The notes below the pieces were generated by a model. It made no database searches. It was not told the DNA's origin and worked only from the letters and a program-made list of their open reading frames with translations. From Metopolophium dirhodum (lineage: Eukaryota; Arthropoda; Insecta; Hemiptera; Aphididae): DNA of 64,000 bases. Position numbers and translations under genes: made by a program. The DNA is taken from positions 8,246,001 through 8,310,000 of the forward strand of contig NC_083562.1 of the NCBI RefSeq assembly GCF_019925205.1, written 5' to 3'. How positions within the stretch are numbered: the first letter of the stretch is position 1; every line of letters begins with the position of its first letter. This document shows positions 13,080 to 26,545 of this stretch, piece by piece.

Positions 13080-14202
13080 TTTTATATCTTACTTTCAATA
13101 TTTGGTTTGTGAACAGTTTTAAATCCACCCCTCTATAATAGTACAATAATTATTGTATTAATAACGCAAAGTTTCGACAAAAACCTAATCGGACTGTAAA
13201 AGCGACTAAATCGTATCTAAATATGTTATAAACTAATATGGATAATGTTATTTTAAACGACGTTTATTTATTATACTCTGTCCGCGTACCACAAGTCTGT
13301 TATACGATACTCCTACGCTCATATACATTATAATAAAGACATATTATAGCATAAGCAATAATAACAACGTGTTCTGATAGTCGTGGAAATAAATATTATT
13401 ACGACCACGATTGAAGATAATATTAGGCGTTTGTATAACACCATAGCTACAATTTGAAATTACGCACATATTTAAACGTTAAAAGAGTATAGAAAAGTTT
13501 TTTTTTATCGTCGTTTGGGATTGTCATGGTTTTTCGGTAGTGACGATATAATACGAACAACTACTTATAATTTATATTCTGCATACCTATTATATTATTA
13601 TATAATATTATTTATAATGTCACCGAGTTTTCAAGGTTTAAATCTTAACTACCTACAAACATCCACAGTGCCGGTTGAAAACTATAATAATAAAACAGAA
13701 ATCTTTCCATATTTTATGTATACTATATATAGGTATTTATTATTTTTTTAATGTCAAATAAAGATGGATATATATTATTATTTACTACCTATCTAGATGT
13801 AACTGACTCACAATACCGATGATGTACTTACTCCTTTCACTATTCACTATATAGGTTAAATAGGTGAGTATATACACAATTTTTTTACGATTCAATCAGG
13901 TATTATACGAGTGCGTACTACAGGTGTCATCTCACGTAGTTTGATGGAATATTCTACGTGGAACTTGCACAGTTTATTGTTGGAATGTTTTATTTTAAAG
14001 TTATTCAGATTTTTTTTCGATTTTTGAATCAACAGGCAGGGGAACATAATATACAAACATAGTGTGTATGCCGACATGGCGTGGTGTAAAATATATAGAG
14101 CGATTTCCTCTCGGTCGTTATAATACATAATATGTACGAGTACCGTCAAAACGATTTGTATATCGTCTCTCTCCCCTACACTCATACAAAATATATAATT
14201 TA

Positions 14203-14233
<31 letters not shown>

Positions 14234-15100
14234 AGGTACGTGTGCGCGGCGAAAACGTTTTCACTAATTTTGTCAGGACACCGACGACGGAAAATGCAGT
14301 GTTATATATTACACTATTATGTGTATTATATAATAAATACATAGGGCGTGATCGGTCGTTTAAGGGTGGTTTTCTCATGGGAATTATTGGGGTAAAACAC
14401 TATTAACGTTAAAATATATACAACGTGGTCGCGGCGTGTCGCGGCGGTGATTGCTGCAGTGGTGTGGCCGATGGCGAAGTCAAAAGGCGAATTCAATAGA
14501 TATTGGATAACAAAATATTATATTATATATGACACTGCGTCGCATAATACTGCAGCAGCCAGCAGTATATACAATATATTATAAACGCGCATTGTGCTGA
14601 TCTATCGGTACTGTAAAACGACTTTAGCGATGATATGGGTAATAATCACGTACAATATTAATATTATAATATATCGTCGATCAATCGATCATCGGATGGT
14701 CTAATAATATATACCTGTGTATATATATGTCGTATATGTACATCCGGGATCGAGTGATGTTTTCGTCACATCAATTTCGCACCGACGAAACTATTTATAT
14801 TCACTGTATTCGCCCGTCAGCATATATTATTTTACGTGTTTTATTAAAAAAAAAAAAAAAAAAACTATATAGGCTGCGACGTTCAATAATATGTAATTAT
14901 TAAGTATTGTCTTGTCTTTCAGATGGGGTGGGAGAAGGGCGAACTTTGTCGGTATAACCACTGCTGATTAGATTTACTACATTTGTGGTAGGTACCTATA
15001 TCGTACATTATAATTTATAACGCAACATGTTTTATTATACATTAATTATAATAGGCACCTATATGGCTATATAAAACTCGATGATATATTATTATCTTGA
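13080..15100. other. Intergenic DNA, no gene seen
   Basis: AT-rich with a (TA)n tract at about 14203-14226 and an A tract at about 14847-14864. The part at 14420-14480 is more CpG-rich but has no convincing ORF. Confidence 0.6.
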
Positions 15101-15705
15101 TGTGGTACCCCTATGAAAACATACACGATTTAACAAACTCACCCACATATTTCACCTATAGTGAATTTATTCAAATTCCAAAGACCATATTTTAAAAAGG
15201 TAGGTAAGTACTTCGATTTTTAGACAATTTAAAGATCGTCCTATTATTACCTCCTATGGTGATCAAAAGTTATTTTTTTCAAATGAAAACCAACCTATTT
15301 TTTACTTTAAATTATATGAAAGCAAACGAATCTTCTTTTTTATACTGGTGTATCTAAATCAAAAATCGGACGTATAGTTTCTGAATTATTAAAATGTACA
15401 TGTCATGGTCCAAGGGTAATTATATTCTTTTAAAAAATATAAAATACATGTAATATTTAATTTATAACTCATTATATTCAGACATTATTTACAAATTATA
15501 AAATTTTAACAGATTAAAGATTACTCGAGTAATGATTAACACAAATACATGTTCTAAGTTCTTGTTGAATAATTCAAATGGTTTATATTTTATGTAATAT
15601 TAATACACGCTAAAACGCTATTGTAAAATTGAATAAATTCATTATTAAATGAAAAATGGGGGTGAGCACTGAGCGTACTTGGTGAATCACCCTAAATAAT
15701 ATTAT
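15100..15705. mobile_element. Interspersed repeat fragment with a GAATCACCCT-type end
   Basis: The stretch has no coding potential. Its right side contains GTGAGCACTGAGCGTACTTG then GTGAATCACCCTAA (about 15682-15695), like the GAATCACCCTGTATA ends of many insect DNA repeats. I recall similar sequence as repeated in aphids; a genome copy count would settle this. The left boundary is uncertain. Confidence 0.4.
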
Positions 15706-15718
15706 TAGGTGGCCTGGT

Positions 15719-15908
15719 GTTACGTGTTGGTTGGCTTCAGTTGCAATAAACGTGTTCTGAAGTCAAGCATCAGCCGGTGCCACTGGTTTCCAGATGGAAT
15801 GACCACCCGTGTTCTAGTGACAAATCCTCGCTACATATACACACGTGTTCTAACCAACCATACCCTCCCCCCACAGTTAAAAAAACATACTAAAAAATAA
15901 TCACACAA
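15719..15908 (+). mobile_element. 5S-rRNA-like SINE, plus-strand copy
   Basis: A 190-bp insertion flanked by a 9-bp duplication TGGCCTGGT (15710-15718, 15909-15917). The head carries 5S-like internal promoter parts: GAAGTCAAGCA (about 15759-15769) and, at nearly the 5S spacing, CAGATGGAATGACC (15791-15804), corresponding to 5S box C (GGATGGGTGACC). The tail is A-rich (TTAAAAAAACATACTAAAAA). The middle shares ACACGTGTTC and AACCA(T/A)AC with the minus-strand copy at 16392-16602, so they are one family. No protein is encoded; it would need a LINE's machinery. Confidence 0.7.
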
Positions 15909-16267
15909 TGGCCTGGTTCCACGAGTGAATCAATAAAAAAAATAAAAATATTATACCTATATTATAACATATAAAATATTTTTAATTTTATACTTTATAA
16001 CTACAAAAACCTATGGGTATTTTATTTATGTTTCTTTTATGATTTACATAGTTGTGAATAAACGATGACCTACTGAACTAGTCTGTCTTTAAAGTCATCC
16101 ACGGTCAATTTTATACGACGAATTGACGCACATCCGTGTATCGTACATATTCGTATTCTAAATATTCCGTTGTAACTAATGTTTGTTAAATATTTCGAGC
16201 ACATGTACGATTTTCACCATGCATTTGTTTGCAAAATATAAGCACGACCTCCTCTAAATATCAGTAA

Positions 16268-16287
16268 TAACCCCCCCCCCCCCCTCC
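16268..16287 (+). repeat. Poly(C) tract
   Basis: A long cytosine homopolymer followed by TCCCAC. It is unusual in such AT-rich DNA, and its length is prone to assembly error. Confidence 0.8.
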
Positions 16288-16391
16288 CACACAATAATTG
16301 CATCTTAAATAAGATAATATCAATGTTTTCGCAAACTTCATCAAGATGTTTAGACGTATATACACACTATACGATATCGAATCTGAAGGAT

Positions 16392-16602
16392 TGTTATTTT
16401 TTTTTAATTAGGTCTTAGGTTTTGACGAGTGACGACTGAGGTCATAAGCCTGTAGGTTTGTAGGAACACGTGTATGAGTGACAAGGTTTTTGCGCTCTAC
16501 GATCCCGGGTGGTCACCCATCCGATAATTAGTGGCAGCGGCCGTTGCTTACTCTCAACCACGTCGCGTGATTGATTCCAGCCACTGCGCCGCACCGAGCC
16601 AC
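16392..16602 (-). mobile_element. 5S-rRNA-like SINE, minus-strand copy
   Basis: A 211-bp insertion with a 10-bp target duplication TCTGAAGGAT on the plus strand (16382-16391, 16603-16612). Read on the minus strand, the head has TAAGCAACGG (16541-16550) then GGATGGGTGACC (16511-16522). The distance from TAAGCA to box C equals that in 5S rRNA (40 bases to the end of GGATGGGTGACC), and TAAGCA is 53 bases from the head start, as in 5S. The element ends in an A tract (about 16396-16406) beside the duplication. This is the architecture of 5S-derived (SINE3-type) SINEs. Confidence 0.75.
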
Positions 16603-16612
16603 TCTGAAGGAT

Positions 16613-19097
16613 CCACGGGCGCTACATCCGTTCGTTTCATTTATAGTATTATTGCATTCGACATGTTTTTCACATTTACTTCAAGCCTCAAGGTTATAGC
16701 TCATAGGGCAATTGTTATTACCATAATTTATCATCCATATAGTTTCGTATATCTCTGAAGTTGTAGGCTGCATAGTAAGCGTATATCCTAGAAAATAATA
16801 TGTACCTACTGTTGAATTATATAAAACTATTTTACTTCATACGAAATGTATGTCAACATTAATCGTAATTGATAAAATATGTATATAGCTGGTACCGAGT
16901 ACCTATACCGGCTATAGGCACATAACGACCATCCCGCACCTTATCACTCGCTGGTTTAAATATCCGATCGAATTCTCCACTAGTTTAGTAGAACATAGGT
17001 ATACGAACCACGGTGTATAGAGCGGGTTGGCCATCACCGCCGATCGCGTATAACTATAATTTTGTAGATCGGACGGTACTATTATTTCGTTTTCATTTCT
17101 CCACGCTGCACGTTCCACGGACGGCGTTGGAGCATAATATACGTTAACATAAACACTCGAATCACATGACACGTTATGATATATACGGTTATATAAGCTA
17201 TAATATAACATGTCGTCGTATATTATAGTATTATGTTATATCATAGGGTTTGCAGCTCCAATTCAAAATATATTGTAATGGGTGTACACGCACATTCCGT
17301 GAGCTCGATGAGAGATACGCACGAGCGGGATCGACACACACAAAAAAAAAAACAGATTCGTAGAAAGGAAAAGTATGTATAATATAAGTGACGGGCACGC
17401 GGTAACGGCGCGGCAACCCCCGGTAACGGACCGTGAAACCGGGAGCAGCGGTGGCCTCCGGATGGGTGTCCGCGGCGATATGTTACGACAATGCGCGCGG
17501 TGCAACCTGGTAGCCGACCTACATGTGACCAGTTCTAATTCAATTTGTTCGGGTCGCATGTGCATATTACATGAAAGTGTAGACTACAGGAGGAGGGGGC
17601 GAGAGCAGAGAAGACAAAACCGTACTCCACGCACACGCACATATATATACACCTAGGTACATGGAGCAAGGGTAGCACTGCAGGAGTGGCTGCAGGACGT
17701 GATTTATGTCGCGGACTCCGGGGAAGGGTTGCACGCGCGGCAGGGCTGCATCGTCGGAAATCGAGAGTGTCCGAATGCGCATAAAAACGAGCTCCGACGG
17801 TGGTCAACCCCGCGCGCAAATGCGTATAACAGTGGGTACCTATATAATAATATATCGTATGATATTATAATACGAGTGGTGCAGCACATTATACCCTTTT
17901 TTTTTTTTTTCCGCGGTTCTAAAAACCCGAATTACCCTCTCGCTGCACACTGTACACCGGCCACGGTCGTTAACGTCTCGCGTAAATCAGTCGACTGCCC
18001 AGCGATATAATAAGGGGGTCGTTCGACTCGGCAGCGTCGGCGGCGGTGGTGGTCTGCACATTATTATGCTCTATTTCACTATACATATATATAGGCTGGC
18101 GTGTAAAATAAATCAGAAGCTATCACGCAGCGCGTCGATATAACAAGAATAATAATATAATGCGTAAGAATGAGATGAAAAGAAAAGGATTATATTATAC
18201 ATATGCGAGCATTGTAAGTGATATAATATGTGTTTATAATAATAATAATAATATGCGACCGGGACTCCTGGGCGCGCGCGAGCGGGTGCACATTCGTCGA
18301 ATTACACGGTCAGTGTTATAAAAACACTGCCCCCGATGGTGTCCGTCCGGGGCCCGGTCGTTAAGTTTCCTGTCGTTTTTATATCGTACATATAATATAC
18401 TTACTCGGTTTTTTTCCCTCGATTCGGTCGCACATATACTTGTACCCTCACTCGTATATATATATGTATTCCGACGAGTCGCTCCGGAACGGAGACAATT
18501 ATATATATATAGTGCACACAATACTTTTATCTTTTTTCTACCTCTTTCACTCCTTCGACCCGTTTTATATGCGCATCGTCCGTACATATACATATTATTA
18601 TTACGTTATAGTGTGGAGCGCGCACGCGGTTGCAGTAAAATCGGACTACCGATGATGACGGTAACTTCACAACATATTATTATATTATGCGTTTTCGATA
18701 TATTTTTTTTTTCTCGAAATTCCACACAACCCTTGTACGCGTACGAATAATATAATGATATGTATACACTCGCAACGACTTTTTCCTCCGATATATACAT
18801 ATATATATATATGGCACACTGCTGGGGGACACCCGCCGCGAAGTGAGTGCACTGCGCATGCGCGACGTTGTGCTGCTGCTGCTTTAGTTGTAAAAGGCCA
18901 ACAGTCTTCCACATAATATAATAATATAATATATACGTACTATATACTATATTGTATATTATGTCGTAGTGTCGTACACAACAATAAGCAAAATTCGATT
19001 TGATTTTCAACCAAATTTTTTTTCCCCGTTTCCAAACGGGTCCGAGAATACGGGTGATTTATATTATTTTGATTATACCCGTTTGATCCGTTGTCGT

Positions 19098-19130
<33 letters not shown>

Positions 19131-22100
19131 TACATTATTGTTGTAGTAAAACGATTAAACTGCGATGTATTCAACAGTGTGTAGCTTATACAGATAAGAA
19201 TCGAATATTATATACTGTGTGCACAGTGCACGTCATTCATAAACAAATTATTATAACATCATAAACTGTTTTACTATTACTATACATAAAATAACAACAA
19301 TCCCAAACAAAGTGTGCTAGCTGAATACTTATAAATTATACTATATAAACTGTCTATTAAACGCATTATATATATAATAGATCACAAATTAAAAAAATGT
19401 GTTAATCTAGCTTATCCGGTGAACTATTTAGGTTAATTGGATTAATCTAAACGGAAAAAAAGTTGGTTTTTTTTAAACATTAGTTTTAAATTGCCTACTT
19501 ATATTTTGTTATTATATTAAATTAACTATAACTGTATAATTATTTGTTTCAATATTACATTTTTTTTTTAGGTATAGTATACAATTTTGTGGTCATTCGT
19601 ATATATTATATGCCAAATAATACTTACCTATATAATATATATGTAGTGTCGGGAAATAATTATTATGTAGACAGTGAGGGCAGAGACAAGGGAATAATAT
19701 TGCAAGTATAAAAAAGCTCGACATTTATGATTGTACTTACACAATAACGTGTGACATGAAATAATAAAAACAAAAAAAATATTAATGTCTTACGAATAAA
19801 TTTCGCAGCCGGTACGACAATATACGCAGTCGCCATTATTTTCGTCTCGTTGGAATATTGTAGGCGGCTGCTTATATATAAATACCTTCACTCCTTTCGC
19901 TGACGCGCACCCATATTTTCTACATTATATGATATATATATATTATATATAAGTATATTATAAACGACTTGAGCATCGCGATAGGCAATAATAATAATAT
20001 TTTATTACCGAATCTCCATTGTTTTGGTGGCCGTCTCATTCGACACCTGTCACGATGTGCAGCACCGAATGCGCTGCAGCGCGCGCACATTTTATTGTCT
20101 TATATTGTTCTCCGATGTACGTATATATATAGTGTTGTATGTATACGTATTATACTAATATAGTGTATGAACTTACATATTAAAAGTATTCTAAAATGTA
20201 TTTTCCCGACAAGGATGTGCGCCTTCCTTCCACGTCGCCCCCTTATTGTTTTGCCGCCCGACTATATATATAATAATATAATATTATGTGTATAGTATTA
20301 TTATTGTACTACTTAGTGAGCACCACTCACATGATATAGTGCCTACCTATACTATTCTACACGTCATTCGTGGTATTATTTCGTCTCCGGATAAAGAAGA
20401 GCAGCACTCCGTAAGCGTATAATATACCTAACTCGCATATATATATATATATATATATAGTATATAGGTTGGTCTATAGTATAATCTTTATAGGGTAGGT
20501 GTACCCGCGCGCGTAACAGTAATTAAATCAAATCGAGAGGGCGGAAAACTAAAGACTGCGGTACGAATATAATATTTATATATATATATATGTATTATAT
20601 ATCCTTCAACCGCGTGTCACACAAAGGACCGCCGACACCGCCCATCGAAAGATTTTACGAAGCCCTGTGCACAAAGGACGGTGCAATATTATCGTCTCGG
20701 TTTTTTTTTTTTTTTATTTCGTTTTATTATTTTTTTATTATAAACGCATTTTTTTTTTCTTTAACCCCAACGTTCAATTTATTGTTTTGTATATATAAAT
20801 ACGATCAAAGGCCCGTCGTCGGGCCGACCGGCGTTTCCGATTACTACTTATACGCATACACGTTACCCATACATAATAATATTTTTATTATACACGAACG
20901 CCAATTTTTCCACTCTTTATTCTTCAAATCCTTTTTACAACGGTGGCGTGTACCTATATCGGTTTACCAAAGTACACCGACCAATAGTGACGTTTTTCCC
21001 CCCTTTTATTATTATTATTATTATTATTATTATCCTTTTCACGGGTTTTTTCTTCGTTTCACCACATTTTGTCCGTGCGCATATATATAGTGTACCTGCA
21101 ACGTGTGTATACGTACACATATTATATATGTTTACTTGCCGACGAAATAAAAGTGCGCGTACACCTATAAAGCATAATATGCGAAGCGTTAAAAAAATCG
21201 GATTATTGCAATACATTAAATTTATATATATATATATATAGGTACGTACCCTGCATATTGTCGTGTCCCTTACTTTATATGTATAGGTACGTGCTGCATA
21301 ATATCATATTCCATATTATTATATCTAATCGTCGTTTCAGGTGTTTGGCTGCGTGAACGACTCAACGATATATCTAAGTCGATATCGTCTATTATTTACT
21401 GCTGCAGGATCCGACACTATAATATAGGTAGGTATTTTAATATTTTAAACGTTTAAATTTCATAATATTAATCAACAACTTACCGTGCTTGCATATACTT
21501 ATACATAATATTACATACATAAATATACATATACGAGTAGATACCAACCTACAACGTTCAAATAACATATACACAGTATATGCACTATCTTGCATATATA
21601 TATATTTATATGTGTAGAATCCAGAAGCCACTGAAACGAAAAAAAAGCGATGTAATGCGTGCGTTGACTGGTTATCGTATTATGCACATACTTGGACCTT
21701 CGCCAGGTGTATGGATCTCGACTGCAGGAGGATTAAAAACCGTACCATACAATAAAATGTTGTCGTGTTAGGTATAAGGTGACTAGAAGCAATATATAAC
21801 TCATATATGTATATATATGCAACTAATAATGAATCATATTAATATATACTTTATTATAAGTGTGCAAATGTTAATGGATTAGACAAATAGCCGAAGAGTA
21901 TATAAATATACTATAAGTAGATAAATTAGTTGGTACCTATATATACAGACAGATAAATCGTCCACGTGAATACGTAGTATTATTTTAAGTACGTCTACGT
22001 CGATGATGTACAACATATATTATATTTATATACATACCATATAGTTGTTACCACTTGCGCACGTGCATTAAACGCATTACGAATACCTAGCTGTCCTAGC

Positions 22101-22540
22101 TGCTTATATTTTAAATCATTTATATGGATATATTGCTTGAGCGATCTAATGTTTATCTTAAATGAAAAAAAGCCGTACATGTAAATAGATGAATTTGATT
22201 TAAAACACAAAAAAATTAAATATCCATGAAAATGTATATTATATACGAACATTAATATTCACACAATCAGATTCATAATTTATAGATAAGTCATAATGTT
22301 AACATTATTTTTTTGGTGTAGTGTGTAAACTTACATTTTACTAATACTCCATTAAATATTGGTTACTTATAAAGTTCTCTCATCCACTTATCTTCTCAGA
22401 TCCCAGTCCTTTAACGACATATAGTAGAGGACACACTAGGTACAATAATATATAGCAAGGAGCACGACGAGAGACGGCAGAGTTACAAAAGTCAATCGGC
22501 AGGTTGTTGCTATGGCTGACAGAGCCTCTGCGATCATAGA
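16613..22540. other. Gene-free stretch with CpG-rich patches
   Basis: No supported gene. CpG-rich, less AT-biased patches lie at about 17280-17830, 17930-18060 and 18250-18370. ORFs there run in overlapping frames without family resemblance. Microsatellites include (AAT)n at 19100-19129, (TA)n near 20440-20460 and (TTA)n at 21006-21033. The patches may be regulatory DNA or unannotated RNA promoters. Confidence 0.5.
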
Positions 22541-22541
22541 T

Positions 22542-22962
22542 GATATATACATGGATAGGACATCCACATATACCTAATATACAAGGTATACTGTGAGCGA
22601 AGAGTCTACTAGGTAGTTACCATAATGGTTATTTGTGGTTATAGATACCTACTAACTGGTTATACGATAAATATAATTTTTGATCGATCCGATGCTTATC
22701 TGTCAATTTTTAATTAAATAATTAATTTCAATATGGTTTATGATTATTATTATTGACTATTGTAATAATTACCTACTATTGTATCAGTGTTTTAAAGTTA
22801 TTATTAAAAAGTATAAAGTAAAATATGTTTGTGTTGTGGTTTTACTTATCACGGTTTGTTATTATAGGCCACACATGTAACATGTAACCATCTTGGTGAC
22901 TAGTATGCTCTTCGATCACATTTGAATGCATTGTATGTCCCATCCATGTTGACCATGTATAT
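22542..22962. repeat. Inverted pair of about 95-bp diverged repeat copies
   Basis: The left arm (22542-22640) includes TATATACATGG, TGTGAGCGAAGAG, TACTAG and ATGGTTA. The right arm (22870-22962), read on the other strand, has the same words in the same order (TATATACATGG, TGTGATCGAAGAG, TACTAG, ATGGTTA). The arms are separated by about 230 bp of AT-rich DNA. It could be a fold-back element or two independent insertions. Confidence 0.6.
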
Positions 22963-23955
22963 AATATTATCAACAATGTTTACGATGCCGGATCAAGAAG
23001 ATTAGAGAACAGGATATCAGACATGCTGGTTTAGTGGTTCTGCGAACTTGGTCGGGACCATCAAAACAAGGGACCCTGGCTGGTTCTGCGAATCGACAAC
23101 CGAGCCGAGAAGCCCTTTGGATACAAATAATATTTCAAATATGTTTTTGATATAAGTATTTTTCTAAGATGGTGTGTGTTTTTATTATCTGGGCTCAACA
23201 CAGAGTTAACTCTATATAATTGTGTCTTACGTCTATATTATAATATACATTGTGTATACACTTAACTATATACAGCTATAGTATTATGAACGTAGAGCAT
23301 AATTATACTAAACTATTACCATATGATTAAACAATAAACAAGTATACAGTATACCTGTATAATAGGTACAAAAGTAATGTTCACGTCACACCACGCAGAA
23401 TACATTTTAAATAATAATTATAACATATTATATTATACAGACGTACAGTGTTAATAATATCGTTCGGTTGTATGTACATATCGTGTTATTTGACGAAACC
23501 GACGCGAGAGACGCTCGTTATAAATTGCCAATTAAAATCGTCCGCATTAACGCGATTTTAGGGCCGGGGGCGTACGCTTGGACCCGCGAAGTACTCGCGC
23601 GTGTATAGTTACGACGGAAAATAAATAATGCATTATAATATCTCGATAGGTGTCGTGGTTATACTTTTTATAAATTTAAATCAGTTTCATTCGTTTTTGC
23701 CTTTCCGATGGGTCGTTTTCAAAAATCGTTTCGCCTGCAAAACGACGACGACGACATTCGCGCAACGAGACGACAAAATCAAAAGACGGTGGCGGACTCG
23801 GTGAGCGTAATAACAATACGACCACTTATATCAATCGCCGGCGGACTGCGGTCATTTAATTAGATTATTTATTATTTCTCGTCCTCGTCGTGCGGGCATA
23901 CATTGGGTTCGTATATAATACGCGTATTTAATAATGATAAATACACTAACACTAT

Positions 23956-23994
<39 letters not shown>

Positions 23995-26185
23995 AATTTC
24001 TAATATGTGGTGACGATGTTGACACTGGACGCACGTGGCTGTGTGTTTGTGAGCGCCCAGAGGAGTGAGGGGGGTACACATATACATTTATTATTATTAT
24101 TATATACACTTCCGGTCAAGCTGTTAACTAGGGTTATACTGTTTCAATTAACGACCGAGATCCTCCGGGTCGCACTCACCGAAACGGCGGCGGCCGGGGA
24201 TAGTGCGTATAAATACAGACGCAATAATAGTAATAATCGTAATAATAACAGTAATTAACCGTCGACCGTCGCTTTTACAGCTCGTTATTATATTATTATT
24301 AGTCATCGCGGTTCCGCAACACAACTATATTATGTACCGTACAACAGTAAAATTTTATAATATACCGAGATAATAATATACTTACCTATGTAAATTATAT
24401 CGAGTACGATATCGTTATGAATTATGGCGCAGGTTACCTATAGTAATAATAATATGCGTATATGCATAACAACTGCACGACGAGTAATGATAACGTCGCG
24501 CCTACGTCCGCGGCGATGTTGGAACGAAAAATAGTAAAAAATTATCCACCTGCGGCAGACGGTTGTGTACAATTATATGCGATCATAATTATACAGCTTT
24601 AATTTCAGGTATAAAAGTAGGCACTACCGCGGTCTTCACTCTATGTAATAATATATATCATATGATTGTAATTTATAACAATATAAGCACGCGAAAAGCA
24701 AAGAGACGCGCGTCTATTAATAACAATAATTTCGTAATAAACGTCACGTTAAAATTGAATGAAAAATAACATAATATAATATATTGTTGTAACTTGTAAG
24801 TTATAAATTATAAAAAAATATGCGGTACCCGCGACCTGCGATACGAAATTTCATCGTCTGAAAAAGTATACATTGACATAATATGAAGTCTATTAAGCTC
24901 CCGTCAGATCGACAATCGACATTCTGAGTTGGTTTTCGATATAATCTTACCAGCGCTACGTTTTGTTGACAAACGACCAGAGTAATTTTATATTTTTCTA
25001 TCCCAAAGTCATCTGAAAAATATAAAAAAACACGTTGATTATGTTGACACCTACCTGCTCCATTGCGTATATTTATGTTTTTTCCAATAATTTATATTTA
25101 TACGATCCAGTACGCTCAACGCTCGTGTCATAAAATATTTAAGACATGTAAACGATTACTTATCGAATCCCGAACGATTATAAGCTTATATTATATTCGT
25201 TCAATCTCAATATTATATTATAAAATACATAATAATATTATCTCGTATGATAAATGGAAATAAATCGTATTGTTGCAATAATAATAATAATAATAATAAT
25301 AATATTGTAATGTGTCGTACACTTATTATAGGTATATATAGGTACGTGTTGCAGTATTAGACATTAGTGTACTATATAGGTACAACGCTGCAGAATAGTA
25401 TGCGTTATTGCATGTCGCAGACGGTTGTTCATAAATCAATGGTATAATTTATATATCTGGCAGAAAGGGTTGCGTGTGAGCAGTTGTACACAATATGTGT
25501 ACATAACATATTTGCATTTCAAAGCGACGAAAGGATTATAATATCGTTTCGAATGTATTTGGGAACAACACGCAGACTATAATATTATTATTATGCGGGA
25601 CGTACAATATTATGTAGGTACATAATAGTGCGTTGTTTTCATCGATGATTCTACAATACATATCATAGTGATACAAACATGTTATACAATAATATATAAT
25701 TTATAACAGTGATATATTATTATTATTATTATAATCTCATTATCGCGAAATCGCGCGTCATCGTCGTATTGCAGCTTTATATAGGAGATAAACGTTTTAT
25801 TTTATAATAATAATAATAATAATAATATACTAACACTATAATATAATATACACTATATTATATTGACGGCTGACAGTCGTATCGTTTTTTTTTTTTTAAT
25901 AAAGAATTATAATAATACGACCTTATGGGTAGGTAGATATTACATTATGTATGTATATCGTAAGCACCAATACGCAATCGTACAAATCGTGTGACCTGAT
26001 AAATATAATATTTAAACTCAAACATTTAACTCGAGTGTTGTTATGCTATAATATTTCCGAACGAGAACAGTGTGTTTGTATATCAGTTGTTGTATAAGTC
26101 AAGTTGACTAATATATTATCTAATTGTATTTTTAGACCATGTAGCGTTTAAGGGATACATCTTCCTACGCGTGTTCGAGTTTGTC
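22963..26185. other. Gene-free stretch with a CpG-rich patch and microsatellites
   Basis: A CpG-rich patch at about 23470-23860 contains several homeodomain-type cores (GCCAATTAAAATCG near 23527, TTTAATTAGATTA near 23855). A (GT)n tract of about 34 bases lies at 23959-23992. (AAT)n tracts lie at about 25278-25304 and 25807-25829. No coding sequence is supported. Confidence 0.5.
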
Positions 26186-26189
26186 TTAA

Positions 26190-26203
26190 GAGGACGCCAC
26201 ACC
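26190..26203. repeat. Left terminal inverted repeat
   Basis: GAGGACGCCACACC directly after TTAA 26186-26189. It matches the right end at 13 of 14 bases; similarity stops after these bases. Confidence 0.75.
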
Positions 26204-26220
26204 ACTCGTAATTCGGTTGT

Positions 26221-26545
26221 AAAAACTGTTTCGCGCGGGACAACTTTTCTCGCATTATAATTTTAATAGAATAAACAAAATTTTACTACATATAGAGGAC
26301 AATTTTATCTATGTCGTAGCGTTTTTATTATTTGGATAACATAAATACGTTTAAAGTTATAGGTTTGAGAACATTTGACTTTTTTGTATTTTTCAAATGA
26401 TTGTTAAAAATTATTGGGTAGTGCTATCAAAAAAAAAACGACGCTACGACACAGATAATTTTCTTCTTAGTAAGGATTTACAATTTTGGTAATTCTAATG
26501 TTAATATTGAGGGAGTAATGTTGTCCCGCGCAAAACAATTTTTAG
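26221..26545. repeat. Subterminal fold-back with about 110-bp arms
   Basis: Left arm 26221-26330 and right arm 26431-26545 are imperfect inverted copies. The best blocks are CGCGCGGGACAAC (26232-26244) against GTTGTCCCGCGC, and ATGTCGTAGCGT against ACGCTACGACAC. The loop is about 100 bases. It could be part of the transposon's left subterminal region or a separate MITE nested there. Confidence 0.65.

Noticed and set aside
17456..17476. GGATGGGTGTCCGC as a third 5S-like box C
   Set aside because: No AAGCA element at the right distance, no tail and no duplication.
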